A DNA stretch of 64,000 bases from Pseudomonas paralactis (GCF_001439735.1 NZ_JYLN01000001.1:806001-870000), one strand, 5' to 3'. Positions 33,831 through 43,279 are shown, counted from the stretch's first letter. Made by a program: numbers and translations. The notes: a model not told the origin generated them from the sequence alone.

Positions 33831-34946
33831 TTACTCCGAATCGTCAGTGGAAAGGTCCAGGGCAATGTTCGCCGTGAGGTCTTTCGGGCAGTTGTGGGGC
33901 TTGAGCTTGATGTACACCTCAACGGCGGTTTTGCTCGTCCAGGTCAGTACGATGTCGCCGTCTTTGGGCGTTTGAATCTCGCCCGGGAACACCTGGCCGG
34001 CGAACTTGGTCGACTTGGCCATCTTGCGCAGTGGCGCCATCAGCGCGTTGACGTTCACGGCCATGCTGTTGGCGGTGCTGTTCAAGCGGCGATCGGCCAC
34101 GCGGCGGATCAACAAGGGGCGGATCTGGCGAGCGGCTTTGTCAGCCAGGCGCAGGTATTCGATCACCAGGTAATCGCTGCCCGGCGTGTCGAGCATATTG
34201 CCGTCCCCCCAGTACACGCCTGGGTAGTCGGGATAGGTCTGGGCGACCGAGAAGCGCGCCTTATCCAGCTCGGCACGAATCGCGGATGGCAGCGGGATGC
34301 CTTCGGCGTCGACAGGGACCGGCCCCAGGCCCAGCACGGGGCCGCTGGCCACACGCATGGGGCTGTCTGCGATACTGACGGCGGCATTGGCCAGGCGACC
34401 GGCCAACACGCCCAGGTCATTGCCGTGGAGCTGTGGAACCACCAGCGCACGCGGCGCGGCCACGTCGGCGGTGATTGCCTTCTGCTCTACCAGGTATTGA
34501 GACCAGGTCAGCGGTGCGACGATGCCGGCAGACGCTGCCATGACGAACACGCGCCGGCCGTAGGTGTTGTTCAGGGAAATAGCCGCGTCATGCATGGCCG
34601 ACAGTTCGTCCCCCTTGGATACCGGCTTAGTGATCACCACCCCTTCGACGGAAAAACCCTGCTGCTGCGCGGTTTCCAGGGCGATTTTCCAATCACCGTC
34701 AGCGCTGATCGGCGCCGCCAGACAGGCCCAGCGATCACCGCCGTTCAAGCGGGCAGTAGTGACCTGGGTTTTCAAGTCGCTGGCCGGTACGCCCAGCTGC
34801 GAATCCAGGTCGCTGTCGGTGTTGAGGGCGATCAATTTGCCGATGTTTTTCGGGCCGGGACCGATGAACAGAAAATAGCGCTCGATCTCAGTCACGGCGC
34901 CTTGGCCCAGATTGAGATTGTTAACGCTGACCTTGCCAAGTGCCAT
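33831..34946 (-). CDS. DUF2586 contractile tail sheath protein
   Basis: A 371-residue protein, MALGKVSVNNLNLGQGAVTE, with a conserved C-terminal region (VEVYIKLKPHNCPKDLTANI) of the DUF2586 family used as sheath in HP1/K139-type phages. Paired with the DUF2597 tube gene, it shows that the phage has a contractile tail. Confidence 0.88.
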   Translation of the reverse strand: MALGKVSVNNLNLGQGAVTEIERYFLFIGPGPKNIGKLIALNTDSDLDSQLGVPASDLKTQVTTARLNGGDRWACLAAPISADGDWKIALETAQQQGFSVEGVVITKPVSKGDELSAMHDAAISLNNTYGRRVFVMAASAGIVAPLTWSQYLVEQKAITADVAAPRALVVPQLHGNDLGVLAGRLANAAVSIADSPMRVASGPVLGLGPVPVDAEGIPLPSAIRAELDKARFSVAQTYPDYPGVYWGDGNMLDTPGSDYLVIEYLRLADKAARQIRPLLIRRVADRRLNSTANSMAVNVNALMAPLRKMAKSTKFAGQVFPGEIQTPKDGDIVLTWTSKTAVEVYIKLKPHNCPKDLTANIALDLSTDDSE

Positions 34947-34957
34947 GGTGTGCCTCG

Positions 34958-35638
34958 TTAGCGGGGTGAATTAAGGATTTGTTGGAACACCTGGTTAACC
35001 AGGTCGCGGGTTTCGTTTCCGCTCTCCACACCGAGGAACTGGCGTTTTGGCAGGGTGATATCCCAGCTCTGCGCGCCGGTGGACTCGGTTCGTTCGTCGT
35101 TCAAAATGCGGATCAGCAAGCCGGCCTTGGCGTAGTTCACATGCTCTTGAATCCAGGCCACTGACGGCCTGGCCAACGCCTTTTTGCCCTTCTGGCGGAC
35201 GCGGAAGCCCAGCCGACGCAAGCGCTTGGCCTGTTTGTCGGTGCAGGCGATGCCTGGGGGGACTTTGTTCCAGCGCCGCATCTGCGCGGCGGTACGTCGC
35301 TCGCTGACGCCGTTGTGCTGCTGCGCGGCGACCCAACGGGTCAGGGCGTTTTTCCAGCCCAGTTCGGCTTCTTCGGAGCTGACACGGGTCACCTGCAGCA
35401 GTTTGGCCAGGCCGGCTTCCATCTTCTTTTTGCCCTTGGCCGAGCCCTTGCGCTCAGCGAACGGCGTGCCGTCCAGGTTCTTCTGTTCACGTACCCGCTT
35501 GCGGCTCATCGTCCGCACTCGCTTGGTCACGTTGTTCAGCAGTCGCCGTCGCAACTGGGGCGGCAGCTCAAGCAACGCCAATTGGGCGTCGACGTTGACC
35601 ATGCCCCTGACATCGAGGGCGAGCGGACTAGCGGCCAT
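34958..35638 (-). CDS. Tail completion protein S (virion morphogenesis family)
   Basis: A 226-residue basic protein with RRRLLNNVTKRVRTMSRKRV and NLDGTPFAERKGSAKGKKKM, the pattern of P2 gpS-type proteins that join head and tail. It is intact, in contrast to the decayed S at 15098-15519. It overlaps the preceding R-like gene by 11 bases. Confidence 0.82.
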   Translation of the reverse strand: MAASPLALDVRGMVNVDAQLALLELPPQLRRRLLNNVTKRVRTMSRKRVREQKNLDGTPFAERKGSAKGKKKMEAGLAKLLQVTRVSSEEAELGWKNALTRWVAAQQHNGVSERRTAAQMRRWNKVPPGIACTDKQAKRLRRLGFRVRQKGKKALARPSVAWIQEHVNYAKAGLLIRILNDERTESTGAQSWDITLPKRQFLGVESGNETRDLVNQVFQQILNSPR

Positions 35639-36077
35639 CGCTGCCCACCTCGCCTTGCTCAGCTACCCACAGATCGAAGGGGACGAACGCCCATGTTTTG
35701 CCGAACGCCTCGATCTCGCCGGCGGGATCTTCGGCCAGGTACTGCGGCTCGATGAATTCCAGGGACAGGTCTACATCGAAGCTGTCCTGGTCAAGCGGTT
35801 CAACAGCAAACAGCGGCGCTGGCAGTTCGTGTCGGTCCCGATCGGGATCGTGGTTTTCCAGCCAACTGCCTACCAGGGCCATCAGTCGTGCCGGGTTGCC
35901 GGTGAAACGCTCAAGAGAGAACACAGCGCGGTAGCGCATATCAGACATGTGCAGGCCATCGCGGTCGGGCTTCCAGATCAGCTCAAGGCTGACCTGTTCG
36001 GTCCAACTGTCGAACTGCTCAGGCGGCACCAGGTTGCGGGCCATCAGGTAGGCGGTCAGCGCCTGCAACTGGATCAC
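35628..36077 (-). CDS. Tail completion protein R-like
   Basis: A 149-residue acidic protein with MIQLQALTAYLMARNLVPPE and VDLSLEFIEPQYLAEDPAGE. It sits between head completion (L) and S, the position of P2 gpR. It overlaps L by four bases. Assigned mainly by order. Confidence 0.75.
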   Translation of the reverse strand: MIQLQALTAYLMARNLVPPEQFDSWTEQVSLELIWKPDRDGLHMSDMRYRAVFSLERFTGNPARLMALVGSWLENHDPDRDRHELPAPLFAVEPLDQDSFDVDLSLEFIEPQYLAEDPAGEIEAFGKTWAFVPFDLWVAEQGEVGSDGR

Positions 36078-36607
36078 AGCAACGCCGCCGTGATGCGGCC
36101 ACGGCCCTGCAGGGCACGCACGGCCTGCTGGCTGAAAGCCAAGAAGGTTTCGGCACGCTCGGGCGCTTCCTTGCCGGTGTTTTCAGCGCTTTCGCGACGG
36201 GTGACGGTGGGAAACTGCGGCAACGCATTGCCTTTGGCGCGGCAGTACACCGCACGTTTGTACAGCTTCACCTGGAAAGCGCGCTCAGGCAGCACCGTGG
36301 AGTCCGCGGACTCGACACGCGTAACGCCGTTGGCTTGCCAGCGTGCTTTGCATTTGGCCAGGTCGGTGTTGACCTCAACCATTGCAGTGTTCAACGCGTC
36401 GGCCAGCAGCTCTACCAGGTACTCCGCCGGCAGGCGTTGTTCTTTCTGGAATTCGGCCACAGAGAGGTCGGGCCAGAAGCCGTCATTCTCAATCGCCTGT
36501 TCCACAAAGGTGGTGGGTCTCCCGGAAAAGCTCATTGCTGGCCGCTCAAATAGGGCGGGGAGCCTGTTTTCAGTGGGACGGTCCATAAATGGGCGGCGCA
36601 CTTCCAC
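36074..36607 (-). CDS. Head completion/stabilisation protein L
   Basis: A 177-residue protein with MSFSGRPTTFVEQAIENDGF then WPDLSVAEFQKEQRLP, the conserved start of gpL-type proteins. The true start may be the internal Met at residue ~25, since the N-terminal part is weakly conserved. It closes the capsid after DNA packaging. Confidence 0.82.
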   Translation of the reverse strand: MEVRRPFMDRPTENRLPALFERPAMSFSGRPTTFVEQAIENDGFWPDLSVAEFQKEQRLPAEYLVELLADALNTAMVEVNTDLAKCKARWQANGVTRVESADSTVLPERAFQVKLYKRAVYCRAKGNALPQFPTVTRRESAENTGKEAPERAETFLAFSQQAVRALQGRGRITAALL

Positions 36608-36633
36608 AAGTCCCCGCTGGGGGGGGTAGTCGG

Positions 36634-37362
36634 TTATTCGGAAGCCGGGTTAGCAGCCGCTTGTTTTTCCAAGGCCCTGCGGACCTTCTTGATGCGGGTG
36701 TCGTTGCCGGCTTTCGGGTACAGCTCGGTAGAGCGCTCCAAATGCTTGAGCGCGGTTTTCCACTGCTCAGCCTCCATAGCGCGCATGCCGATCAACTTGT
36801 GGTAGTTGCTCGGGATCTGCTCAGGCAGGTCCCATTCGCCGTCAACGCGGGGCAACAGCTCGGATAGGTAGGGCTCAGGGCTGCGGCCCGCGTTGTATTC
36901 GTCGTAGGCCCAGTCGGCTATCGCATCAGCAACAAAGGTCTGGATGTCGCGGCGCTTGAATCGCTCCGGCATCTTCTGGCCTTGCTCCATCAGGAAGTCG
37001 GCCAGCTCCAGCGCGTCTTCGAACTGGGCGGTGTCGAACAGCCACACCATCACCTGCACCGCAACGCGGTTAGGGAAGTTCAGCCCCGACTCGCAGTAGC
37101 GCTGGACGTATTCCTGGTACTTGGGCAGCAGCTCGTCGCGCTTGAGCAATTGGCGTCCCGCCAAAGCCCCTTTCATCGCGCTCAGGCGCTCCAGGTCCTG
37201 GTCCAACGCGGCTTCCTGCAGTAGCAAGTGCTTGCGCGCATTGGCGGGACTGCTCAGGGCATCGGCCGGCGAGTAGGCCAAGCTTGCAGCAGCGGCGAGC
37301 GCCGCTACTGCTGTGCTGCCCATGGCCAGGGTGCGGCGCTTGTGCGCCAGGGCCAAACTCAC
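36634..37362 (-). CDS. Terminase small (endonuclease) subunit M
   Basis: A 242-residue protein of the P2 gpM family, with FPNRVAVQVMVWLFDTAQFE and FKRRDIQTFVADAIADWAYD. It cuts the packaging site with the large subunit. ATGA overlap with the capsid gene. Confidence 0.9.
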   Translation of the reverse strand: MSLALAHKRRTLAMGSTAVAALAAAASLAYSPADALSSPANARKHLLLQEAALDQDLERLSAMKGALAGRQLLKRDELLPKYQEYVQRYCESGLNFPNRVAVQVMVWLFDTAQFEDALELADFLMEQGQKMPERFKRRDIQTFVADAIADWAYDEYNAGRSPEPYLSELLPRVDGEWDLPEQIPSNYHKLIGMRAMEAEQWKTALKHLERSTELYPKAGNDTRIKKVRRALEKQAAANPASE

Positions 37363-38381
37363 GCCGCCACCAATTCAACGTTTTCAGTGAACGCGATCTT
37401 TTCCAGCTGCTCGATCACGTAGCCTTCGTTGCGGCTGTTGTAGTCCTCGACGCGGGAGCGCTTCGGGTTCTCGATCGTCTGCTTACGCCAGCTGGTGTCC
37501 TGGTAGTAGATCGACAGGTTGTCCCAACTGGTGACCAGCACCGCGTTGACCGGGAAGTTCGGCACGCTGAAAGCCGGCAGACCACCATAGGTCGCAATGA
37601 CCTGGGCATTTTCGATGCGCTCTTTTTCGGTCGGCGTATCGCCTTGTTTGGTGTACAGCTTGGCCTTGTCAGAGGCGAGCAAGTCAGTGCCGATGATCGC
37701 GACCAGGTCGCCGTCTTCGCGCAGGATCTCGTCCACCATCTGCTTGGTGTCATGCACCAGGGCATCAAGGTTGGCGTAGTCACCACCAGCGCCCAACGTC
37801 ACCTTGCCGGCGGTGGCGCCCTCTTTAAGCACCTGCTGCGGGGCCTGCTCGCGCAGCTGCTGCAGCCAGCCCTTGTTCACGTCCTGCAGCTTTGGATTGG
37901 CCGCCAGATCGGTCTGAGGGGCGGCACGGGTTCCGTGGAAGCCGATAACGATACGGTCCTGGGCAATGCGTTTTTGCACTGCAGCGGAATAGCGCTCTTT
38001 GAAGTCGGGAAACTTCGCCCAGGCATCGATCTTGGCGTATGGCAGGCCCACGTCCGACTGGGTATCAGCCAGTTCGTATTGGGTGTTATCCAGCGCCGAT
38101 GCGTCCTTGGCTTCGCGGTCGGTGGTCTTGGTGTTGGTGCGGCCAGTGACCGGGCCATTCACACCGATAAAGACTTTTTCGCCCTTGATCTCACTTACCG
38201 GGACGACGTTGATACGTTCCAGGAAGTCGGCTTTCGCGGTGATTGCGTCGTTCAGCTCCTGGGCAATCGTCGGTTCCACGCTGAACATACGGCTCGATCG
38301 CTCGACGCCGTACGCTTCGGCCATCGCTTCTTGCAGCTCGGCATACTGTTTGGCGCCACGGGCGCTTAATGGCTGGGCCAT
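37359..38381 (-). CDS. Major capsid protein N (P2 family)
   Basis: A 340-residue HK97-fold capsid protein of the P2 type: FSVEPTIAQELNDAITAKAD, FLERINVVPVSEIKGEKVFI and the C-terminal YNSRNEGYVIEQLEKIAF. It is processed at the N-terminus by the scaffold protease encoded upstream. Length is normal for the family. Confidence 0.95.
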   Translation of the reverse strand: MAQPLSARGAKQYAELQEAMAEAYGVERSSRMFSVEPTIAQELNDAITAKADFLERINVVPVSEIKGEKVFIGVNGPVTGRTNTKTTDREAKDASALDNTQYELADTQSDVGLPYAKIDAWAKFPDFKERYSAAVQKRIAQDRIVIGFHGTRAAPQTDLAANPKLQDVNKGWLQQLREQAPQQVLKEGATAGKVTLGAGGDYANLDALVHDTKQMVDEILREDGDLVAIIGTDLLASDKAKLYTKQGDTPTEKERIENAQVIATYGGLPAFSVPNFPVNAVLVTSWDNLSIYYQDTSWRKQTIENPKRSRVEDYNSRNEGYVIEQLEKIAFTENVELVAA

Positions 38382-38382
38382 G

Positions 38383-39321
38383 TCAGAGTACTCGCGGCTT
38401 TTTAGGGTTTACCGGACCAGGATTGCGTGGCAACTGGCGACCGGCAGATGTGTTCTGCAGCGCGCTGAACTGCTTCTGCAGCGCATCCAGCTTGGCAAGT
38501 ACGGACTGATTGCCCTTACCCTTGCGGCGGAATTCCCGCTCTTCCTCGGCGGTGGCCACGATGTCGTCCACGGCCGTGCTGACGTCATCAATCAGGTCCT
38601 GGTCGGGCTCGGGGGCATCTGCGGCGGCGGGTTCGATGACGGCTTGAAGGCCGGCAGCGACAACCAGCAGCTGCGCCACCAGGGCCGTCAAAGCCGTTGC
38701 TGTAGCTTCATCCATTGGGGGTTTGCTCTCTGTTTGGGGTGGAGTGGTTTCGGTGGGCAACACATCAGCGGCGAGACGCTTGAAAAAGCTCGTCAGAGCG
38801 TTGATCAGTCCGGTTTCGGCGGTGGGTTGGCTATCGTCCTGGAAGCGGCCGAGTTCGACCGAGGCGGCGTAATAGGAGGCGCCGCTGTTCTTGTTGGAAA
38901 AGTAGAGTTCCTGGGTGCCCACGCTGGCGGGCTGGTCGGTTACGCCCAAACCGGTCAGGTAGGCTTTGCCGCTGCCACGAAAGTCCGGAGTGATTTCAAT
39001 GCTGCTGAACAACTTCTGGCCCTGATCATTCAGGTAAAGCAGGCGGTCGTTTGGCTTCAATTGCGCTTCCAGCGCTATTTCGCCCGGCTCCAGGTCTTTG
39101 CCCTCCTCTACCAAGCGCACGGCATAAACGGTGCCGTGGGAACCTGGCCAGCGCTCGTGGTCACACCAGATCACCGCCGTATAAAGAGACGGCTTGTAGG
39201 TTTCAGCGATGTCACGCAGTTCCTGGGGAAGGATCACGCGCCCATCAACGGTGGGTCCGCTGGTGGCGACACGCTTCCAAAACGAAACAAGGGAACGGGG
39301 CATGGGTTTGACTGCGCTCAA
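38383..39321 (-). CDS. Capsid scaffolding protease O
   Basis: A 312-residue protein of the P2 gpO family. The N-terminal protease half shows Asp26 (TVDGR), His55 (CDHERW) and Ser106/Ser107 (LFSSIEI), close to the Asp-His-Ser triad known for P2 gpO. The C-terminal half is acidic and coiled-coil-like, ending KLDALQKQFSALQNTS, the scaffold. It lies one base before the capsid ATG and is first in the late operon. Confidence 0.92.
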   Translation of the reverse strand: MSAVKPMPRSLVSFWKRVATSGPTVDGRVILPQELRDIAETYKPSLYTAVIWCDHERWPGSHGTVYAVRLVEEGKDLEPGEIALEAQLKPNDRLLYLNDQGQKLFSSIEITPDFRGSGKAYLTGLGVTDQPASVGTQELYFSNKNSGASYYAASVELGRFQDDSQPTAETGLINALTSFFKRLAADVLPTETTPPQTESKPPMDEATATALTALVAQLLVVAAGLQAVIEPAAADAPEPDQDLIDDVSTAVDDIVATAEEEREFRRKGKGNQSVLAKLDALQKQFSALQNTSAGRQLPRNPGPVNPKKPRVL

Positions 39322-39464
39322 TCACTGAATGAGCCGCCACGATAGGGAGCCGCCAAGCCCCAAACAAACGGTTCAAATGCGCGTTTCTCCTATATCCACG
39401 ATATAGGTGGATCACGGAATTTAACCCCGCGTTTCCAGCGTTTTCGCCGCATAGACTGCGGCCC
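39322..39464. promoter_or_regulatory. Divergent late promoter region with an inverted repeat
   Basis: The 143-base gap between the scaffold gene (minus) and terminase (plus) must hold both late promoters. A perfect 7-bp inverted repeat cctatat-ccacg-atatagg (39389-39407) lies in the middle. P2-type late promoters are turned on by an Ogr/Delta zinc-finger protein, and one is encoded at 42372; this repeat is a candidate site. Confidence 0.55.
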
Positions 39465-41516
39465 ATGTACTACTCGACCGAAGTTAAAGAAGCCGCTAAA
39501 CGCCTGTTTCTACGCCGCTGTAAGGCCAAGGAAATTCAGGCGCAGCTCAACCTGCCTAACATCCGCATCGTCTATTACTGGATACGCCAGGGCGGTTGGG
39601 AAGACATGCTGTCGGACGAAGAACCGCTGACCGCTGTCGGCAGGCGAATCACTCTGCTCCTGGACAAAGCCAGCAGCCTAACCAAAGACGAACTCAACGA
39701 GCTGGACCGGCTGACCACGGTGCGCGAGCGCCTGTTAAAGCAAGCGGTCAAGCCGTCGCCGGCGCCGGCTGGGGAATCAGCCAGCGAACCGCAGGAACGC
39801 CGCCAGGGCGCGCGTGGGGAACGTTCGGGCCGTGGCGATAGCGGAGGGAAGAAACGCGAGAAAAAAGCCAAGAACGACATCAGCGGGCTGACCGAAGTCG
39901 ACTTCCTGGATAAGTTCATCAGCAAGATGTACCGCTATCAGCAGGAGCTGTTCGCGGCCAAGCAAAACCCGCTGACGTGCCGAATCCGTAACATCCTGAA
40001 AAGCCGCCAGGTGGGCCTCACCTACTACTTCGCCGGCGAAGCCTTCATGGATGCGGTGCTGACTGGCGACAACCAGGTGTTCCTGTCGGCCAGCCGCTCG
40101 CAGTCGGAGATTTTCCGCAGCTACATCATCCAGTTTGCCAAACAGTGGTTCGACATCGAGCTGACCGGCAACCCGATCACGCTCAGCAACGGCGCCGAGT
40201 TGCGCTTTCTCAGCACCAACAGCAGCACCGCCCAGGGCTACCATGGCCACGTCTATGTCGATGAGTATTTTTGGATACGTGACTTCGACAAACTCAGCAC
40301 CGTGGCCAGCGCCATGGGCACCCACAAGAAGTGGCGCAAAACCTATTTCTCGACGCCCAGCGCGGTGTCGCATCAGGCGTACCCGTTCTGGTCTGGTGAG
40401 GAATTCCGCAACAGCAAACGCGGTAAGAAAGCCGGCGGCACTTGGCCCACCGAGGCGTCTTACACCCAGGGCGCGCTGTGCCCGGATGGCCAATGGCGGA
40501 AGACCATTACCCTGGACGACGCCATCGCCGGCGGCTGCGATCTGTTCGACCTGGAACAGCTGCAGCTGGAGTACGACGAAGACAAATTCCAGCAGCTGTT
40601 CTACTGCAAGTTCATCGACAGCAGCCAGAGCGCGTTCGGCCTCAAGGATCTGGAGCGCTGCTATTCCGACCTGTCGTTGTGGGAGGACTACGACCCGGAA
40701 CTGGATCGGCCGTTCGGCAATAGCCCGGTATGGCTTGGCTACGATCCAAGCCGTACCCGCGACGACGCCACCTGCGTGGTGGTCGCCCCGCCACTGGAAC
40801 CCGGGGCGAAATTCCGCATCCTGGAAAAACACAGCTGGCGGGGCCATTCGTTCACCTATCAAGCCGCCCAGGTCAAAAAGCTCACCGAGCGTTTCAATGT
40901 GCAGCACATCGGGATCGATATCACCGGTGTGGGCTATGGGGTGTTCGACCTGGTGCGCGACTTCTACGCGAAGGCCACGCCGATCCATTACAGCCTGGAG
41001 ACCAAAAACACCCTGGTACTCAAGGCCCAAGACACGATCCAGGGCAGTCGCATCGAGTGGGACGCCGGCTGGACGGACATCGCCCAGGCATTCCTGACCA
41101 TCAAGCGCGGCACCACCACCAGCGGCCAGGTGACCTACAGCGCTTCGCGCACCGACGCCACCGGCCACGCCGACATCGCTTGGGCGGTAATGCACGCCCT
41201 GGCCAATGAACCCCTCAATACCAACAAGCGGCGCCGTAGCCGCTACGTCACGAGCGGAAACAATGCCCAAGCAACGACGCAGAAAACCTCAAGCCAGCCA
41301 GCAGGTAAGACAGCAGCAGCCCATGCGGGCGTTCACCTTCGGGGAACCCGAACAGGTACTGTCCGGCAACATAGGCGAGTACCTGGGGGTATTTCTCAGC
41401 GACGACGGCGAAATCTACAAGCCGCCGGTATCACGGGCGGGCCTGGCCAAGCTGCTGCGCGCCAACGCACACCACGGCGCCATCCCCAAGTTCAAGCGCA
41501 ACCTGCTGCTGCGTGA
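39465..41516 (+). CDS. Terminase large (ATPase) subunit P
   Basis: A P2 gpP-type packaging ATPase/nuclease. The N-terminal HTH is KAKEIQAQLNLPNIRIVYYW, followed by a basic linker, the ATPase P-loop-like ILKSRQVGLTYYFAGEA (residues ~177-193), Walker B-like VYVDEYFWIRDFD, and the nuclease region LGYDPSRTRDDATCVV. Conserved sequence ends near NTNKRRRSRYVTSG; the frame runs on another ~85 residues over the portal gene, 254 bases past the portal ATG. Normal family members end soon after that point, so a lost stop or frameshift is suspected. Confidence 0.9.
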   Translation: MYYSTEVKEAAKRLFLRRCKAKEIQAQLNLPNIRIVYYWIRQGGWEDMLSDEEPLTAVGRRITLLLDKASSLTKDELNELDRLTTVRERLLKQAVKPSPAPAGESASEPQERRQGARGERSGRGDSGGKKREKKAKNDISGLTEVDFLDKFISKMYRYQQELFAAKQNPLTCRIRNILKSRQVGLTYYFAGEAFMDAVLTGDNQVFLSASRSQSEIFRSYIIQFAKQWFDIELTGNPITLSNGAELRFLSTNSSTAQGYHGHVYVDEYFWIRDFDKLSTVASAMGTHKKWRKTYFSTPSAVSHQAYPFWSGEEFRNSKRGKKAGGTWPTEASYTQGALCPDGQWRKTITLDDAIAGGCDLFDLEQLQLEYDEDKFQQLFYCKFIDSSQSAFGLKDLERCYSDLSLWEDYDPELDRPFGNSPVWLGYDPSRTRDDATCVVVAPPLEPGAKFRILEKHSWRGHSFTYQAAQVKKLTERFNVQHIGIDITGVGYGVFDLVRDFYAKATPIHYSLETKNTLVLKAQDTIQGSRIEWDAGWTDIAQAFLTIKRGTTTSGQVTYSASRTDATGHADIAWAVMHALANEPLNTNKRRRSRYVTSGNNAQATTQKTSSQPAGKTAAAHAGVHLRGTRTGTVRQHRRVPGGISQRRRRNLQAAGITGGPGQAAARQRTPRRHPQVQAQPAAA

Positions 41517-42297
41517 ATTCATCCCGTCCGAGGGCTGCAGCACGCAGACCATGGGCCGGGCGAGCCTGGATTACATGGTGTTTGGCGAAGCGTATTTCTA
41601 TCGCGATACCAACGCCTTTGGCGAAGTGCTGGAGATGCAACACCTGCCCGCCATCAACATGCGGGTGAAGGTCGACGGCGGTTTCAGGATGCTACTGCCA
41701 GACAGCAAATACATGGACTTCCACCAGGACGAAATCGAACACGTCCTGGACTACGACGTGGAACAAAATATCTACGGCGTGCCCGACTACTTGGGCGGCC
41801 TGCAGGCGCTGTTGCTCAACGAAGCCGCGACCCTGTTCCGCCGGCGCTACTACAGCAACGGCGCGCACGCGGGCTACATCTTCTACACCAACGACCCGGA
41901 CCTGACCGAGGAAGACGAAGAGAACCTGCGCGCACAGATCAGCGCCAGCAAGGGCGTGGGCAACTTCCGCTCTATGTTCGTCAACATCCCGAACGGCAAG
42001 GAAAACGCGATCCAGATCATCCCTGTGGGCGACTTCCAGGCCAAGGACGAGCTGGAGAAGGTGAAGAACATTACCCGCAATGACGTGATCGCTGCTTGGC
42101 GCATGAACCCCGCCCTGGCCGGGATCATCCCGGAAAACAGCGGCGGGTTTGGGGACATTGAGAAGATCGATCGCGTGTACACCAGCAACGAGATCAGGCC
42201 GATCTGTCAGCTGTTCAACCAACTGAATGACACGCTTCGCCATGACAGGCGCATCGACTGGAAAAAGATCGATAAAGCAGGCGAAACCACTACCTGA
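41263..42297 (+). CDS. Portal protein Q
   Basis: A 344-residue portal of the P2 gpQ (PBSX) family, with MRAFTFGEPEQVLSGNIGEY, LEMQHLPAINMRVKVDGGFR and ITRNDVIAAWRMNPALAGII. ATG 41263 (MPKQRRRKPQ) is preferred over 41206 because it gives the usual basic N-terminus. The gene overlaps the terminase frame. A hairpin of 8-bp arms (gatatttc / gaaatatc, 42296-42320) starts at its stop but lacks a T-run. Confidence 0.92.
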   Translation: MPKQRRRKPQASQQVRQQQPMRAFTFGEPEQVLSGNIGEYLGVFLSDDGEIYKPPVSRAGLAKLLRANAHHGAIPKFKRNLLLREFIPSEGCSTQTMGRASLDYMVFGEAYFYRDTNAFGEVLEMQHLPAINMRVKVDGGFRMLLPDSKYMDFHQDEIEHVLDYDVEQNIYGVPDYLGGLQALLLNEAATLFRRRYYSNGAHAGYIFYTNDPDLTEEDEENLRAQISASKGVGNFRSMFVNIPNGKENAIQIIPVGDFQAKDELEKVKNITRNDVIAAWRMNPALAGIIPENSGGFGDIEKIDRVYTSNEIRPICQLFNQLNDTLRHDRRIDWKKIDKAGETTT

Positions 42298-42371
42298 TAT
42301 TTCAAAGATAGAGAAATATCCTGCATCACATGCGAACATAGTGGCAATTCGCTGCACCCTGGGGAGGGAAC

Positions 42372-42629
42372 ATGAGAGTGACTTGTAAGTGTGGGCACAA
42401 AGGTCGGATCGCATCGCGTGAGGTGCTATCCACTGACTTCGCGAAGCTTTACTGCCAATGCCTCGACGCAAAGTGCGGGCATAGCTGGGTGGCAAACCTA
42501 ACGTTTTCTCACACGCTCAGCCCTTCGGCGCAGACATTCGACCGGCTGCTGATTGATCGGCTACGAGACATGCCTAGGGCGCAGCAGCGCGAGCTATTCG
42601 AAAAGCTTGGATCGCAAGCGGTCGCATGA
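42372..42629 (+). CDS. Ogr/Delta-like late gene activator
   Basis: An 85-residue zinc-finger protein: MRVTCKCGHKGRIASREVLS, then LYCQCLDAKCGHSWVANLTF. The cysteine pattern C-x-C...C-x-C-x4-C is that of Ogr/Delta activators of P2 and P4, which recruit RNA polymerase to late promoters. RBS GGAGGGAAC precedes the ATG. Confidence 0.92.
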   Translation: MRVTCKCGHKGRIASREVLSTDFAKLYCQCLDAKCGHSWVANLTFSHTLSPSAQTFDRLLIDRLRDMPRAQQRELFEKLGSQAVA

Positions 42630-42667
42630 TGTTTACCGCCGACAGCAACATGTCGGCGGCTCAAAAA

Positions 42668-42862
42668 TCAATCTTCGTCTGACTGGTCCGGGTTGCTCAT
42701 CAGCGCTTCGGTCAGTCGGCGCAATTGCTCCTGGTCACGCTGACTTAACTGGCGATAGAACCCAATCAGGCGACGTTCAATATGCGAAAGCTCATACCGC
42801 GCAGATGCAGCCATTTCAACGTAACCGACATCGGCGTTTGTGCGATCCAACATGCTTACCAC
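42668..42862 (-). CDS. Small protein downstream of the repressor
   Basis: A 64-residue helical protein (VEMAASARYELSHIERRLIG, then FYRQLSQRDQEQLRRLTEAL). It lies on the repressor strand, 66 bases downstream. Small proteins with the same 'Q-R-D-Q-E-Q-L-R-R-L' end are common beside repressors in Pseudomonas prophages. Function unknown. Confidence 0.65.
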   Translation of the reverse strand: MVSMLDRTNADVGYVEMAASARYELSHIERRLIGFYRQLSQRDQEQLRRLTEALMSNPDQSDED

Positions 42863-42928
42863 TCCATAAAATCAATTGCTGACGCACTGATATGGGGGCA
42901 AGCCGATGGCATGGCAGAAACACTCTGT

Positions 42929-43279
42929 TCAGATCGACCCTTTGACAACATCGTCAGCCAAGGCCTTAACAAAGCGGCGAATAGCTCTCTGATCGTCCTC
43001 GGGAATGCTGCGGTATTGCTGAACGATTCTGTCCTCCAGCTCGTCAAGCGAATCGAGCGCCAGCGTAGTACGACGGCCCGTGAGGATGTACGGCACATCG
43101 AAATTGAACTGAACAGCGACATTGCTCAGGTAGGAGGCTGTAGCGTCACTCGACCCAGATTCGTAGTTGGCTTGTGTTCGCTTAGAAATACCCAACGCTT
43201 CCGCGAGCTGGAGTTGTGTCATGCCGCATCGCTTCCGTTCTTCTTGCAGCCGATTACCTATCTCTTCAGAAAGATGCAC
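42929..43279 (-). CDS. Prophage repressor (XRE family, CI-like)
   Basis: A 116-residue repressor. The helix-turn-helix is TQLQLAEALGISKRTQANYE (residues ~21-40), and there is no LexA-type peptidase domain, so induction does not proceed by self-cleavage. The start codon is GTG at 43279, with operator sequence (aagatgcactt) overlapping it. It is divergent from the Cro-like gene across 84 bases that contain four similar half-sites. Confidence 0.87.
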   Translation of the reverse strand: MHLSEEIGNRLQEERKRCGMTQLQLAEALGISKRTQANYESGSSDATASYLSNVAVQFNFDVPYILTGRRTTLALDSLDELEDRIVQQYRSIPEDDQRAIRRFVKALADDVVKGSI

